Shown in pieces: positions 18,587-26,778 of a DNA stretch of 64,000 bases. The translations under genes were made by a program, and so were the position numbers. The notes under the pieces are model-generated. The model was not told the origin of the DNA. It searched no databases and saw only the letters and a program-made list of their open reading frames with translations. This stretch comes from Rhodobacteraceae bacterium UBA3069 (GTDB taxonomy: Bacteria; Pseudomonadota; Alphaproteobacteria; Rhodobacterales; Rhodobacteraceae): positions 1 to 64,000 of the forward strand of contig DFBX01000123.1 in NCBI GenBank assembly GCA_002366795.1, read 5' to 3'. Numbering within the stretch: position 1 is the first letter of the stretch; every line of letters starts with the position of its first letter.

Positions 18587-19366
18587 ATGATCAGGGTTGA
18601 AAACCTGCACCGCCATTTCGGCGGGTTTCGCGCTGTTGACGGCGCTAGCCTTGAGATCGAACAAGGCACAATCACCGGGCTGATCGGGCCGAACGGTGCC
18701 GGAAAGACCACTCTTTTCAACGTGATCGCGGGCGTTCTTGAACCGACCTCAGGGCGTGTGACCATGGGCGGCGTGGATATAACCGGACTGCCGCCGCATG
18801 AATTGTTCCACAAGGGGCTTTTGCGCACGTTCCAGATCGCCCATGAATTCGGCTCAATGACCTGCCGCGAGAACCTGATGATGGTGCCCGGCGGGCAGTC
18901 GGGCGAGGTGCTGTGGAACACCTGGTTCGGCCGCAAACGCATCGCCGACGAGGAACGCGCCCTGCGCGCGAAAGCCGACGAAGTGCTTGAATTTTTGACA
19001 ATTTCCCATCTGGCCGACCACAAGGCGGGTCAGGTTTCGGGTGGCCAGAAAAAGCTGCTGGAACTGGGGCGCACCATGATGGTGGACGCCAAGATCGTTT
19101 TTCTGGACGAGGTCGGCGCGGGCGTGAACCGCACCCTTTTGATGACCATTGCCGACACCATCCTGCGCCTGAACCGCGAACGCGGCTATACCTTTGTCGT
19201 GATCGAGCATGACATGAATTTCATCGGCAAGATCTGTGATCCGGTGATCTGCATGGCCGAGGGCAAAATGCTGGCCGAGGGTACGCTGGACCAGATCAAG
19301 GCCAACCCGCAAGTGATCGAGGCATATCTGGGCACCGGCCTGAAAAACAAGGAAATGCTAACATGA
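18587..19366 (+). CDS. livG: ABC transporter ATP-binding protein LivG-type
   Basis: About 259 residues; the ATG at 18587 has GGGGG at better spacing than the in-frame ATG at 18581. Walker A is GPNGAGKTTLF and the signature is VSGGQKKLLELGR. Walker B reads IVFLDEVGAGVNRTLL, so valine replaces the proline of the usual DEP; the catalytic Glu is kept. The switch histidine is in VIEHDMNFI. A LivG-type C-terminal segment is present (NPQVIEAYLG). Its stop overlaps the livF start as ATGA. Confidence 0.9.
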   Translation: MIRVENLHRHFGGFRAVDGASLEIEQGTITGLIGPNGAGKTTLFNVIAGVLEPTSGRVTMGGVDITGLPPHELFHKGLLRTFQIAHEFGSMTCRENLMMVPGGQSGEVLWNTWFGRKRIADEERALRAKADEVLEFLTISHLADHKAGQVSGGQKKLLELGRTMMVDAKIVFLDEVGAGVNRTLLMTIADTILRLNRERGYTFVVIEHDMNFIGKICDPVICMAEGKMLAEGTLDQIKANPQVIEAYLGTGLKNKEMLT

Positions 19367-20091
19367 ACGCCGCAAGCAAAGAGCCGTTCCTGATCGGCCG
19401 TGCCATGACCGGCGGCTATGGCAAATCCGGCCCGGACATCCTGCATAATTGCACCATTGCCGTTGATCCGGGCGAAATTGCCGTGATCGTCGGCCCTAAT
19501 GGTGCGGGCAAATCCACGGCCATGAAGGCCCTGTTCGGCATGTTGGACCTGCGCCAGGGCGCGGTGCATCTGGACGGGGTGGATATCACCCACCTGTCGC
19601 CGCAAGAACGTGTGGTGCAGGGCATGGGGTTCGTGCCGCAAACGCATAACATCTTCACCTCGATGACGGTCGAGGAGAACCTTGAAATGGGCGCTTTCAT
19701 CCGGCGCGACGATTTCTCGGACACCATGGCGCAGGTCTATGACCTGTTCCCGATCCTCAAGGACAAGCGCCACCAGGCGGCAGGGGAATTGTCGGGCGGC
19801 CAGCGCCAACAGGTCGCCGTGGGCCGCGCCCTGATGACCCAACCCAAGGTCTTGATGCTGGACGAGCCGACCGCTGGCGTGTCGCCCATCGTGATGGACG
19901 AATTGTTCGACCGCATCATCGAGGTCGCGCGCACCGGCCTGCCCGTGTTGATGGTGGAACAGAATGCGCGGCAGGCGCTTGCGATTGCCGACAAGGGCTA
20001 TGTGCTGGTCATGGGGGCGAATGCCCATACCGGCACCGGCAAAGAGCTGCTGGCCGATCCCGAAGTCCGTCAAAGCTTTCTGGGGGGATGA
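19363..20091 (+). CDS. livF: ABC transporter ATP-binding protein LivF-type
   Basis: 242 residues. Walker A is GPNGAGKSTAMK, the signature is LSGGQRQQVAVGRAL and Walker B is VLMLDEPTAGVSP with switch region MVEQNARQAL. The GYVLVMG segment and C-terminal SFLGG match the LivF branch. It forms the second nucleotide-binding subunit with LivG. It is translationally coupled to livG (4-bp overlap) and 56 bp before livH. Confidence 0.93.
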   Translation: MNAASKEPFLIGRAMTGGYGKSGPDILHNCTIAVDPGEIAVIVGPNGAGKSTAMKALFGMLDLRQGAVHLDGVDITHLSPQERVVQGMGFVPQTHNIFTSMTVEENLEMGAFIRRDDFSDTMAQVYDLFPILKDKRHQAAGELSGGQRQQVAVGRALMTQPKVLMLDEPTAGVSPIVMDELFDRIIEVARTGLPVLMVEQNARQALAIADKGYVLVMGANAHTGTGKELLADPEVRQSFLGG

Positions 20092-20147
20092 AGAATGCCC
20101 TGTAATCCCTTCTTTTGTAAAGAAACATATCTGGAGAGATCACGCTG

Positions 20148-21158
20148 ATGGATATTCTCAACGCCATCGTGGCCCTGTCCAATTTCGTGCTGATCCCGGC
20201 CATTGCCTATGGCAGCCAGCTTGCCATCGGCGCGCTTGGGGTGACGCTGATTTACGACATCCTGCGGTTTTCCAACTTTGCCCATGGCGACACCATGGCA
20301 TTCGGCACCATGGTGACGATCCTGTTCACCTGGCTGTTCCAGTCGATGGGGATAACCCTTGGCCCGCTGCCCACCGCCCTGCTGGCCCTGCCGCTTGGCA
20401 TCGCGGCAACCGGCCTGCTGGTCCTTGGCACCGACCGCATGGTCTACCGCTTTTACCGGCGACAAAAGGCTGCGCCGGTGGTGTTCGTCATCGTCTCGAT
20501 CGGGGTGATGTTCATCATGAACGGGCTGGTGCGGTTCATCATCGGGCCGGGCGACCAACGCTTTGCCGATGGCGCGCGGTTCATCATCTCGGCGCGGGAT
20601 TTCAAGGCGTGGTCAGGCCTGAACGAAGGTCTGGCCCTGAAAACCAGCCAAGCCATCACCGTTGTGGTCGCCGTAATGGTGGTTGCCGCGCTGTTCTGGT
20701 TCCTGAACCGTACGCGCACCGGCAAATCCATGCGCGCCTATTCCGATAACGAGGATCTGGCCCTGCTGTCAGGCATCAACCCCGAACGGGTCGTGCTGGT
20801 GACCTGGTTGATCGTCGCTGCGCTGGCGACCGTTGCGGGCGTGCTTTACGGGTTGGATAAGTCTTTCAAACCCTTCACCTATTTCCAGCTTTTGCTGCCG
20901 ATCTTTGCCTCGGCCATCGTTGGCGGACTGGGCAGCCCCTTGGGGGCCATCGCCGGCGGATTCGTCATCGCTTTTTCCGAGGTGCTGGTGACCTATCCGC
21001 TAAAGAAAATTCTTGGCTACCTGCTACCGGAAAGCCTTGAGCCGAACGGCTTGGTCCAGCTTTTGTCCACCGACTATAAATTCGCGGTCAGTTTCGTGAT
21101 CCTTGTGATCGTTCTGCTGTTCCGCCCGACCGGTCTGTTCAGGGGGAAATCGGTATGA
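20148..21158 (+). CDS. livH: Branched-chain amino acid-type permease LivH
   Basis: 336 residues with about eight hydrophobic segments. LivH signatures are visible: LGVTLIYDILRFSNFAHGD near the N-terminus, the cytoplasmic coupling loop RAYSDNEDLALLSGINPERV, and FASAIVGGLGSPLGAIAGGF. GGAGAG precedes the ATG and its stop overlaps livM as ATGA. It forms the translocation pore with LivM. Confidence 0.93.
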   Translation: MDILNAIVALSNFVLIPAIAYGSQLAIGALGVTLIYDILRFSNFAHGDTMAFGTMVTILFTWLFQSMGITLGPLPTALLALPLGIAATGLLVLGTDRMVYRFYRRQKAAPVVFVIVSIGVMFIMNGLVRFIIGPGDQRFADGARFIISARDFKAWSGLNEGLALKTSQAITVVVAVMVVAALFWFLNRTRTGKSMRAYSDNEDLALLSGINPERVVLVTWLIVAALATVAGVLYGLDKSFKPFTYFQLLLPIFASAIVGGLGSPLGAIAGGFVIAFSEVLVTYPLKKILGYLLPESLEPNGLVQLLSTDYKFAVSFVILVIVLLFRPTGLFRGKSV

Positions 21159-22450
21159 GCCAGTTTCGCACATTGGGCCTGTTTGGCCTTGTCGCCGTTC
21201 TGATCATCGGCACCGGCATCTTGCAAAGCTGGAACACGGCCTTGCTGATCCTGAACATGGGGCTGGTGTCAGCCGTAATGGCGCTTGGCGTGAACCTGCA
21301 ATGGGGGTTTGCCGGGCTGTTCAACGTGGGCGTCATGGGTTTTGTCGCGCTTGGCGGGCTTGGCGTGGTTTTGGCCGCCGAGCCGCCCGTGGGCGAGGCC
21401 TGGGCCGCCGGCGGTCTGCGCCTGATCCTTGGGCTGTTAATCGGCGCGGCGGTGATCATTGGCGCTGTCTATATCTGGAAAAGCGGCATGAAACGCCGTG
21501 TGCCGCTGCTGCTGGCCGAACTGGTGATCGGGTTCTTCCTGTTCCGCTATGTGTTCGATGGCGGGGTCGAGGCGGTCGAGGCAGTGAACCCCGCGCTGAC
21601 CGGCAACCTTGGCGGGCTTGGCCTGCCGGTGCTGCTGGCATGGCCGATTGGCGGCTTGCTGGCGGCGGGGGCGGCATGGGCCATCGGCAAGACGGCGCTT
21701 GGTCTGCGGTCCGATTACCTGGCCATCGCCACGCTTGGCATTGCCGAAATCGTCATCGCTGTCATGAAAAACGAGGATTGGCTGGCGCGGGGCGTGAAAA
21801 ACGTGATCGGCCTGCCGCGGCCCCTGCCCTACGAGATCGACCTGCAACAATCCGCAGGTTTCGTCGAACGGGCGCAGGCCTTGGGGCTGGATCCGGTCAC
21901 CGCGTCAACGCTTTATGTCAAATTGGGATATGCGGTGCTGTTCGCCGCCGTGTTGATTGTGCTGCTGGTCATGGCGCAGATGGCGCTGAAATCGCCTTGG
22001 GGCCGGATGATGCGCGCGATCCGCGACAACGAGGTGGCCGCCCGCGCCATGGGCAAGAACGTCACCGCGCGGCATTTGCAGGTCTTCGTTCTGGGGTCCG
22101 CCATCTGCGGTATCGCGGGCGCGATGATGACCACGCTGGACGGTCAGTTGACCCCCGGCACCTACCAGCCGCTGCGCTTTACCTTTCTGATCTGGGTGAT
22201 GGTGATCGTTGGCGGATCGGGCAATAACTTTGGCGCGGTTCTGGGCGGGATGCTGATCTGGTTCCTGTGGGTTCAGGTCGAACCCTTTGGCCGCTGGCTG
22301 ATGGAGGTCGTGACCATGGGCATGGACGAGGGCAGCCCCATGCGCACCCACCTTCTGGAAAGCGCGGCACATATGCGGCTGCTGTCCATGGGGGTGATCC
22401 TGCTGCTGGTGCTGCGGTTCAGCCCCCGCGGGCTGATCCCGGAAAAGTAA
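21155..22450 (+). CDS. livM: Branched-chain amino acid-type permease LivM
   Basis: 431 residues, longer than many LivM proteins, with about ten hydrophobic stretches. LivM features are GLRSDYLAIATLGIAEI, the coupling loop RMMRAIRDNEVAARAMGKNV and WVMVIVGGSGNNFGAVLGG. It is the last gene of the operon and is followed 25 bp later by a strong terminator. Confidence 0.92.
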   Translation: MSQFRTLGLFGLVAVLIIGTGILQSWNTALLILNMGLVSAVMALGVNLQWGFAGLFNVGVMGFVALGGLGVVLAAEPPVGEAWAAGGLRLILGLLIGAAVIIGAVYIWKSGMKRRVPLLLAELVIGFFLFRYVFDGGVEAVEAVNPALTGNLGGLGLPVLLAWPIGGLLAAGAAWAIGKTALGLRSDYLAIATLGIAEIVIAVMKNEDWLARGVKNVIGLPRPLPYEIDLQQSAGFVERAQALGLDPVTASTLYVKLGYAVLFAAVLIVLLVMAQMALKSPWGRMMRAIRDNEVAARAMGKNVTARHLQVFVLGSAICGIAGAMMTTLDGQLTPGTYQPLRFTFLIWVMVIVGGSGNNFGAVLGGMLIWFLWVQVEPFGRWLMEVVTMGMDEGSPMRTHLLESAAHMRLLSMGVILLLVLRFSPRGLIPEK

Positions 22451-22475
22451 CGATTTCCGCCGAAGATATGATAAC

Positions 22476-22502
22476 AAAAAAGGGGGCCTGAGCCCCCTTT
22501 TT
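22476..22502. terminator. Bidirectional Rho-independent terminator
   Basis: AAAAAAGGGGGC pairs with GCCCCCTTTTT around CTGA. It ends the liv operon on the plus strand and the convergent HerA-like gene on the minus strand. Confidence 0.9.
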
Positions 22503-22523
22503 CATGTGCTGCATGCAGATCCG

Positions 22524-24113
22524 TTAACGGCCCTTGAACAGGCTGCCCAAAATGCCGCGCACGATGCGGCGGCCCGTGGTGCCACCCAGTTCCTTGATCA
22601 CGGTATTGGCCAGGGTTTCGGTAAAGGATGACTCTTTCTTGCGGCTGCTGCTGGCCCGGGTCGAACGCCCCGATTTGCCCGGGGAATAGCGCTGCGCGGA
22701 GTTGAACTCCCGCTCTTCCAGCTTGCGTCGCTTATCCTCGGCCTCGCGGGCGTCTTCTTCAGCTTCCAGGCGCGCAGCCTCGGCTTCCAGTGCGGCGGCT
22801 TCTTCGGCGGCCTTGGCGGCGCGTGCGGTCAGCATTTCCTGCGCGGATTGGCGGTCTACGGGTTCGTCATATTTGCCTGAAAGGTCCGACATGCCCAGAA
22901 AGGACGCGCGTTCCGCTACCGTGATCGGCCCCAGTTGCGACGAGGGTGGGCGGATCAAAGTGCGCTCAGCCATGCCCGGAACCCCCTTGCTTTCAAGGCA
23001 GGAGGTCACCGCCTCGCCAGTGCCGACCTGTTTGATCGCCTCTTCGATGTCGAAACGCGGGTTCGGGCGATAGGTTTCGGCAGCGCGGGAAAGCGCCTTT
23101 TGATCGCGTGCGGTAAAGGCGCGTAACGCGTGTTGCACGCGGTTGCCAAGCTGGCCCAGGATATCCTCGGGCACGTCATCGGGGTTTTGCGTCACGAAAT
23201 AGACGCCCACGCCCTTGGACCGGATCAACCGCGCCACCTGTTCAACCTTATTGACCAAAGCCTTGGGCGCGTCGTCGAACAGCAAATGCGCCTCGTCAAA
23301 GAAGAACACCAGCTTGGGCTTGTCCGGGTTGCCGACCTCGGGCAGTTCTTCGAACAGTTCTGACAAAAGCCACAGCAGGAAGGTGGCATACAAGCGCGGC
23401 GCACTCATCAACTGGTCGGCGGCAAGGATGTTGATCCTGCCGCGCCCCTCCGCATCGCAGCGCATCAGGTCCGCCAGATCCAGCGCCGGTTCGCCAAAGA
23501 ATTGCGCGCCGCCCTGGTTTTCAATCACCAGCAAGCGCCGCTGGATCGCCCCCACCGATGCGGTTGAAATATTGCCATAGCGCAGCGACAGATTCTGGGC
23601 ATTCTCGCCCACCCAGACCAGCAGCGATTGCAGGTCTTTCAAGTCCAGCAGCGGCAGGCCTTCTTCGTCTGACATGCGGAAGGCGATGTTCAGAATCCCC
23701 TCTTGCGCCTCGGTCAGTTCCAGCAGGCGGGACAGCAGCAGCGGGCCCATTTCGGCCACCGTGGTGCGCACCGGATGGCCCTGCTTGCCGAACAGATCCC
23801 AGAAGGTCACGGGAAAATCGCTATAGGTATAATCGTCGAACCCGATCTTGGCCGCACGCTCCATGAAGGGTTCGTGCAGCTTGAAATCGGCAGAGCCGGA
23901 TTTCGCCAGCCCCGACAAATCGCCCTTGATGTCCGACAGGAACACCGGAACGCCAGCGTTGGAAAAACCTTCGGCCAAAATCTGCAACGTGACCGTCTTG
24001 CCGGTGCCGGTCGCCCCCGCGATCAACCCGTGGCGGTTGGCGTATTTCAACAAGAGCCCCTGTTTGGTCGCGTAATCTTCGCCTCCGCCACCCAGAAAAA
24101 TGGAATCCGTCAC
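22524..24113 (-). CDS. HerA/YjgR-like ATPase (DUF853)
   Basis: 529 residues from a GTG start at 24113 with GAGGGG upstream, giving the family opening TDSIFLGGGG. Walker A is GATGTGKTVT (about 33-42) and Walker B is LVFFFDEAHLLF (Asp273-Glu274), with an arginine-finger-like RLIRSKGVGVYFVTQNP segment. After about residue 410 there is a highly charged coiled coil (Ala/Glu-rich), then a basic tail ending TGRRIVRGILGSLFKGR. The family is related to the HerA/FtsK hexameric translocases but its cellular role is not established. Monocistronic; its promoter lies in the same gap as the small-RNA candidates. Confidence 0.88.
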   Translation of the reverse strand: MTDSIFLGGGGEDYATKQGLLLKYANRHGLIAGATGTGKTVTLQILAEGFSNAGVPVFLSDIKGDLSGLAKSGSADFKLHEPFMERAAKIGFDDYTYSDFPVTFWDLFGKQGHPVRTTVAEMGPLLLSRLLELTEAQEGILNIAFRMSDEEGLPLLDLKDLQSLLVWVGENAQNLSLRYGNISTASVGAIQRRLLVIENQGGAQFFGEPALDLADLMRCDAEGRGRINILAADQLMSAPRLYATFLLWLLSELFEELPEVGNPDKPKLVFFFDEAHLLFDDAPKALVNKVEQVARLIRSKGVGVYFVTQNPDDVPEDILGQLGNRVQHALRAFTARDQKALSRAAETYRPNPRFDIEEAIKQVGTGEAVTSCLESKGVPGMAERTLIRPPSSQLGPITVAERASFLGMSDLSGKYDEPVDRQSAQEMLTARAAKAAEEAAALEAEAARLEAEEDAREAEDKRRKLEEREFNSAQRYSPGKSGRSTRASSSRKKESSFTETLANTVIKELGGTTGRRIVRGILGSLFKGR

Positions 24114-24184
24114 GCTTGTGCCCCTCTGAAAGTCACGTCCGGCACGACAATACAAACTTAGCTTCTTTCTGCCAGAGTGAAATC

Positions 24185-24266
24185 TGTTCGGAGCCTGATG
24201 TCCTCTTGGCTCTAAACTGACTTCCTCCCTGTCAGACTGGCCGCGCCTTCGGGTGCGGCCTTTTTT
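24185..24266 (+). ncRNA. Candidate small RNA with CU-rich loops (CcsR/cuckoo-like)
   Basis: A stack of three stems with no coding gene on this strand. GAGCC/GGCTC (24191-24212) has loop TGATGTCCTCTT. CTGAC/GTCAG (24217-24235) has loop TTCCTCCCT, which contains an anti-Shine-Dalgarno CCTCC. Then comes a terminator stem with a TTCG tetraloop and TTTTTT. Two CU-loop hairpins plus a terminator is the architecture described for the CcsR (cuckoo) small RNAs of Rhodobacter and relatives, which are known to sit after a DUF1127 gene; none is present here. The 5' end is a guess: I cannot point to a convincing promoter. Confidence 0.5.
24239..24266 (+). terminator. Orphan Rho-independent terminator with TTCG loop
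   Basis: GGCCGCGCC and GGTGCGGCC form nine pairs (one G-T) closed by TTCG, followed by six T. No plus-strand protein gene ends here: livM has its own terminator 1.7 kb earlier and the intervening gene is on the minus strand. This is what points to a short transcript. Confidence 0.85.
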
Positions 24267-24339
24267 GCGCTGCCTCAGGCTATGGTTGTGCGCACCTCCA
24301 GTGCGGATTACCACAGCGGGCAAGGCCTGAGTTTGACTG

Positions 24340-24368
24340 TTGACGGTCGCCGTGAATCACCCTAGCGT
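24340..24368 (+). promoter_or_regulatory. Candidate sigma-70 promoter
   Basis: TTGACG and TAGCGT are separated by exactly 17 bp. Strong -35 and weak -10 elements are common in this group. A second TTGACT lies 7 bp upstream. It points at the short hairpin-terminator unit that follows. Confidence 0.5.
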
Positions 24369-24374
24369 TTGCTT

Positions 24375-24446
24375 CAATAAGTCGGCCAGTCCGACGGGGA
24401 GACAATAAATGGTAAGGGGGTCCGTTCGGGCCCCTTTTCCTATTTT
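24375..24446 (+). ncRNA. Candidate short transcript (about 70 nt) ending in a terminator
   Basis: Downstream of the 24340 promoter come a small hairpin (GTCGG-CCAGT-CCGAC, 24381-24395), a GGGGAGA sequence, and a GC stem with AAGGGG...CCCCTT arms (24414-24436) followed by TTCCTATTTTATT. An ATG at 24409 has GGGGAGA as a possible ribosome site and would run into the terminator, so a leader peptide/attenuator for the downstream IalB-type gene is an alternative to a free small RNA. Confidence 0.4.
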
Positions 24447-24573
24447 ATTCCCTTTGCACGGCTACGGCAGAAATCCGCTTCCTCCGCCTGCGAAATTTAC
24501 ATTAACGTCCTGACACTTGCCGCGCGCCGTGCTAGATCACGCGCGACCGGAAATAGTGAAAGACGGGGAAACA

Positions 24574-25182
24574 ATGCCCAAATTCCTGACGACGATTTCG
24601 ACGATTGCCCTTTTGGCCCTTTCTGGCGCGGCCTATGCGCAAGACACGGCCGCACCCGCGGACACCGCCGCCCCCGAGGAAGAACTTTCCCTTGGCGAGG
24701 AAGTGACCGAAGAAGGCGGCATCGGGTCGCCCTATGTGCGCGAGAACGAAGGCGACTGGAGCCTTGAATGCCTGCGCGTCGAGGAAGGTCAGGAAGAGCC
24801 TTGCCAGATGCTGCAACCACTGAACGATGCCGATGGCAACCAGGTGGCCAACGTGCGCATGTTCCGCCTGCCCGATGGTGGCCAGGCCGTGGCCGGCGCA
24901 CTGGTCGCCGTGCCGCTGGAAACCCTGCTGACCGCGCAGCTGACTATCACCGTCGATGGCACGAAACCCAAGCGTTACCCTTTCTCGGTTTGTGACCGTT
25001 TGGGGTGCTATGCGCGGATTGGCCTGACCTCGGGCGACGTGTCGGCCTATAAAAAGGGTGCCAAGGCCACCGTGACGCTGGTGCCCTTCGTGGCCCCCGA
25101 CCAAAAGGTCGAACTGCCCATGTCGCTGACCGGTTTTACCGCCGCTTATGACAAGACGACCACCGTCGCCGCGCCGCAGTAA
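24574..25182 (+). CDS. Invasion-associated locus B (IalB) family exported protein
   Basis: 202 residues from the ATG at 24574 with GGGG upstream. It has a Sec signal peptide (FLTTISTIALLALSGAAYA) and a short acidic, alanine/proline-rich linker. The IalB domain starts with NEGDWSLECLRVEEGQEEPCQM and closes with FSVCDRLGCYARIGLTSGDV. Four cysteines are positioned to form disulfides. The name comes from Bartonella; in free-living alphaproteobacteria the role is unknown, so it is best read as a periplasmic protein of unknown function. Confidence 0.85.
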   Translation: MPKFLTTISTIALLALSGAAYAQDTAAPADTAAPEEELSLGEEVTEEGGIGSPYVRENEGDWSLECLRVEEGQEEPCQMLQPLNDADGNQVANVRMFRLPDGGQAVAGALVAVPLETLLTAQLTITVDGTKPKRYPFSVCDRLGCYARIGLTSGDVSAYKKGAKATVTLVPFVAPDQKVELPMSLTGFTAAYDKTTTVAAPQ

Positions 25183-25212
25183 GCCACTGTAATAACGATA
25201 CGCAACTTACTG

Positions 25213-25245
25213 AAAACGCCGCCCTTTGATTGGGGCGGCGTTTTT
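25213..25245. terminator. Bidirectional Rho-independent terminator
   Basis: AAAACGCCGCCC pairs with GGGCGGCGTTTT around an eight-base loop. It lies between the ends of the IalB-type gene and the convergent ketoacyl synthase gene. Confidence 0.9.
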
Positions 25246-25278
25246 GATTCCGGCGATTGGATCGGTGCTTGTACGTGA

Positions 25279-26487
25279 TCAGATCTTGCGCAGCGCAATC
25301 ACAGCGTTCAGCCCGCCAAAAGCAAAAGCGTTGGACAGGACCACATCGACCTTTGCCTCGCGCGCCTCGTTCGGGACCACGTCGATGGCGCATTCCGGGT
25401 CGAATTCTTTATATCCGATGGTGGGCGCGATCACGCCGTCGCGCAGCGCCATGATGCAAGCCAGCAATTCAACCGCGCCGGTGCCGCCGATCAGATGCCC
25501 GTGCATCGATTTGGTCGAGGACATCATCAGCTCGTCGGCATGGGGGCCGAACACATCGGCCACCGCGGCACATTCCGTCTTGTCATTGGCCGCCGTTCCG
25601 GTGCCATGGGCATTGATATAGCCTACGTCCTCGGGGTTGATGCCGCCATCGCGCAACGCGCCGGAAATGGCCCGCGCCGCTCCCTGTTTCGAGGGCATGA
25701 CGATGTCCGACGCATCCGAGGACATGGCATAGCCGACCACCTCGGCAAGGATTTCGGCACCGCGTTTCTTGGCATGTTCATATTCTTCGAAAACGAAGAT
25801 GCCCGCGCCCTCGCCCTGAACCATGCCGTTGCGGTTGGCGGAAAACGGGCGGCAGGCGTCCTTGGACATGACGCGCAACCCTTCCCATGCCTTGACCCCG
25901 CCAAAGCACAGCATGGATTCCGACCCGCCGGTGATCATCGCCGGGGCCATACCGGACCGCACCATCATGAAGGCCTGCGCCATGGCGTGATTGGACGACG
26001 CGCAGGCGGTCGAAACCGTGTAGGATGGCCCCTTGAGGTTATATTCCATGCTGACATGGGAACAGGCTGCGTTGTTCATCAGCTTGGGCACGACGAATGG
26101 GTGAACGCGGTTCTTCCCCTCTTCATAGACGGTGCGGTAATTGGCGTCCCATGTGGAAACGCCGCCGCCCGCAGTGCCAAGGATCACGCCGGATCGCGCG
26201 GCATCCTCGCCCATGAATTCCAGGCCGGACTGGGCGATCGCCTCTTTCGCGGCCATCAGGGTGAACTGGGTGAACCGGTCATAAAGCGTCATCTGCTGAC
26301 GGTTGAAATGACCTTCGGCTTCGAACCCCTTGACCTGCCCGCCGATCTTGATCGCCAGCCGGTCCACATCCTGAAATTCCAGATCGGAAATGCCGCAACG
26401 CCCCTCGCGCATGGCGGCCAGCGTTTCGGGCACGTCGTGGCCAAGCGCGTTGATGCTGCCAGCGCCGGTGATAACAACCCGCTTCAT
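25279..26487 (-). CDS. Beta-ketoacyl-ACP synthase (KAS II / NodE-like)
   Basis: 402 residues with the complete thiolase-fold active site: Cys162 in VSTACASSNHA, His294 in NAHGTGTAANDKTE, and Lys326/His331 in KSMHGHLIGGTGA. It elongates acyl chains on an acyl carrier protein by decarboxylative condensation with malonyl-ACP. It is coupled (ATGA overlap) to a dedicated acyl carrier protein gene and lies two genes from lpxD, so a role in making a specialised acyl chain for lipid A is more likely than bulk fatty acid synthesis. Several KAS genes probably exist elsewhere, so the symbol fabF is not assigned. Confidence 0.88.
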   Translation of the reverse strand: MKRVVITGAGSINALGHDVPETLAAMREGRCGISDLEFQDVDRLAIKIGGQVKGFEAEGHFNRQQMTLYDRFTQFTLMAAKEAIAQSGLEFMGEDAARSGVILGTAGGGVSTWDANYRTVYEEGKNRVHPFVVPKLMNNAACSHVSMEYNLKGPSYTVSTACASSNHAMAQAFMMVRSGMAPAMITGGSESMLCFGGVKAWEGLRVMSKDACRPFSANRNGMVQGEGAGIFVFEEYEHAKKRGAEILAEVVGYAMSSDASDIVMPSKQGAARAISGALRDGGINPEDVGYINAHGTGTAANDKTECAAVADVFGPHADELMMSSTKSMHGHLIGGTGAVELLACIMALRDGVIAPTIGYKEFDPECAIDVVPNEAREAKVDVVLSNAFAFGGLNAVIALRKI

Positions 26488-26744
26488 GCGTGCTGCTCGG
26501 CCACCAGCTTTTCGATGCCCGCGATGATCGACGCAACCGAGGAGATGTCGAAATCGCTTTTTTCCGGCTCGTTCGCGTTGAAGGGCACGGAAATATCGAA
26601 GCTTTCCTCGATCGAGAAAATGGATTCGACAAGGCCAAGGCTGTCGATGCCGAGGCTTTCCAAAGTGCTGTCCATGGTCACGTCCGACGGCTCCAGCACG
26701 GCCTGCTCGGCGATGATTTCGATGACGCGGTCCTTGATGTCCAT
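26484..26744 (-). CDS. Acyl carrier protein, specialised
   Basis: 86 residues from the ATG at 26744; an ATG at 26768 adds eight basic residues and has no ribosome site. The phosphopantetheine attachment serine is Ser35 in LGIDSLGLVE. The helix pattern is that of ACP, with an insertion near residues 55-70 (PFNANEPEKSDFDISS) that housekeeping AcpP lacks. Set between lpxD and a ketoacyl synthase, it resembles the position of the AcpXL carriers used for unusual lipid A acyl chains in Rhizobiales, although its sequence is not close to AcpXL. Confidence 0.85.
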   Translation of the reverse strand: MDIKDRVIEIIAEQAVLEPSDVTMDSTLESLGIDSLGLVESIFSIEESFDISVPFNANEPEKSDFDISSVASIIAGIEKLVAEQHA

Positions 26745-26778
26745 CTTTCTGGCCCTTTTCCCACTCATTGAGGGTGAT

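Noticed and set aside
22702..23073. A serine/alanine-rich frame opposite the HerA-like coiled coil.
   Set aside because: It mirrors the Ala/Glu codons of the coiled coil on the opposite strand; no ribosome site and low complexity.
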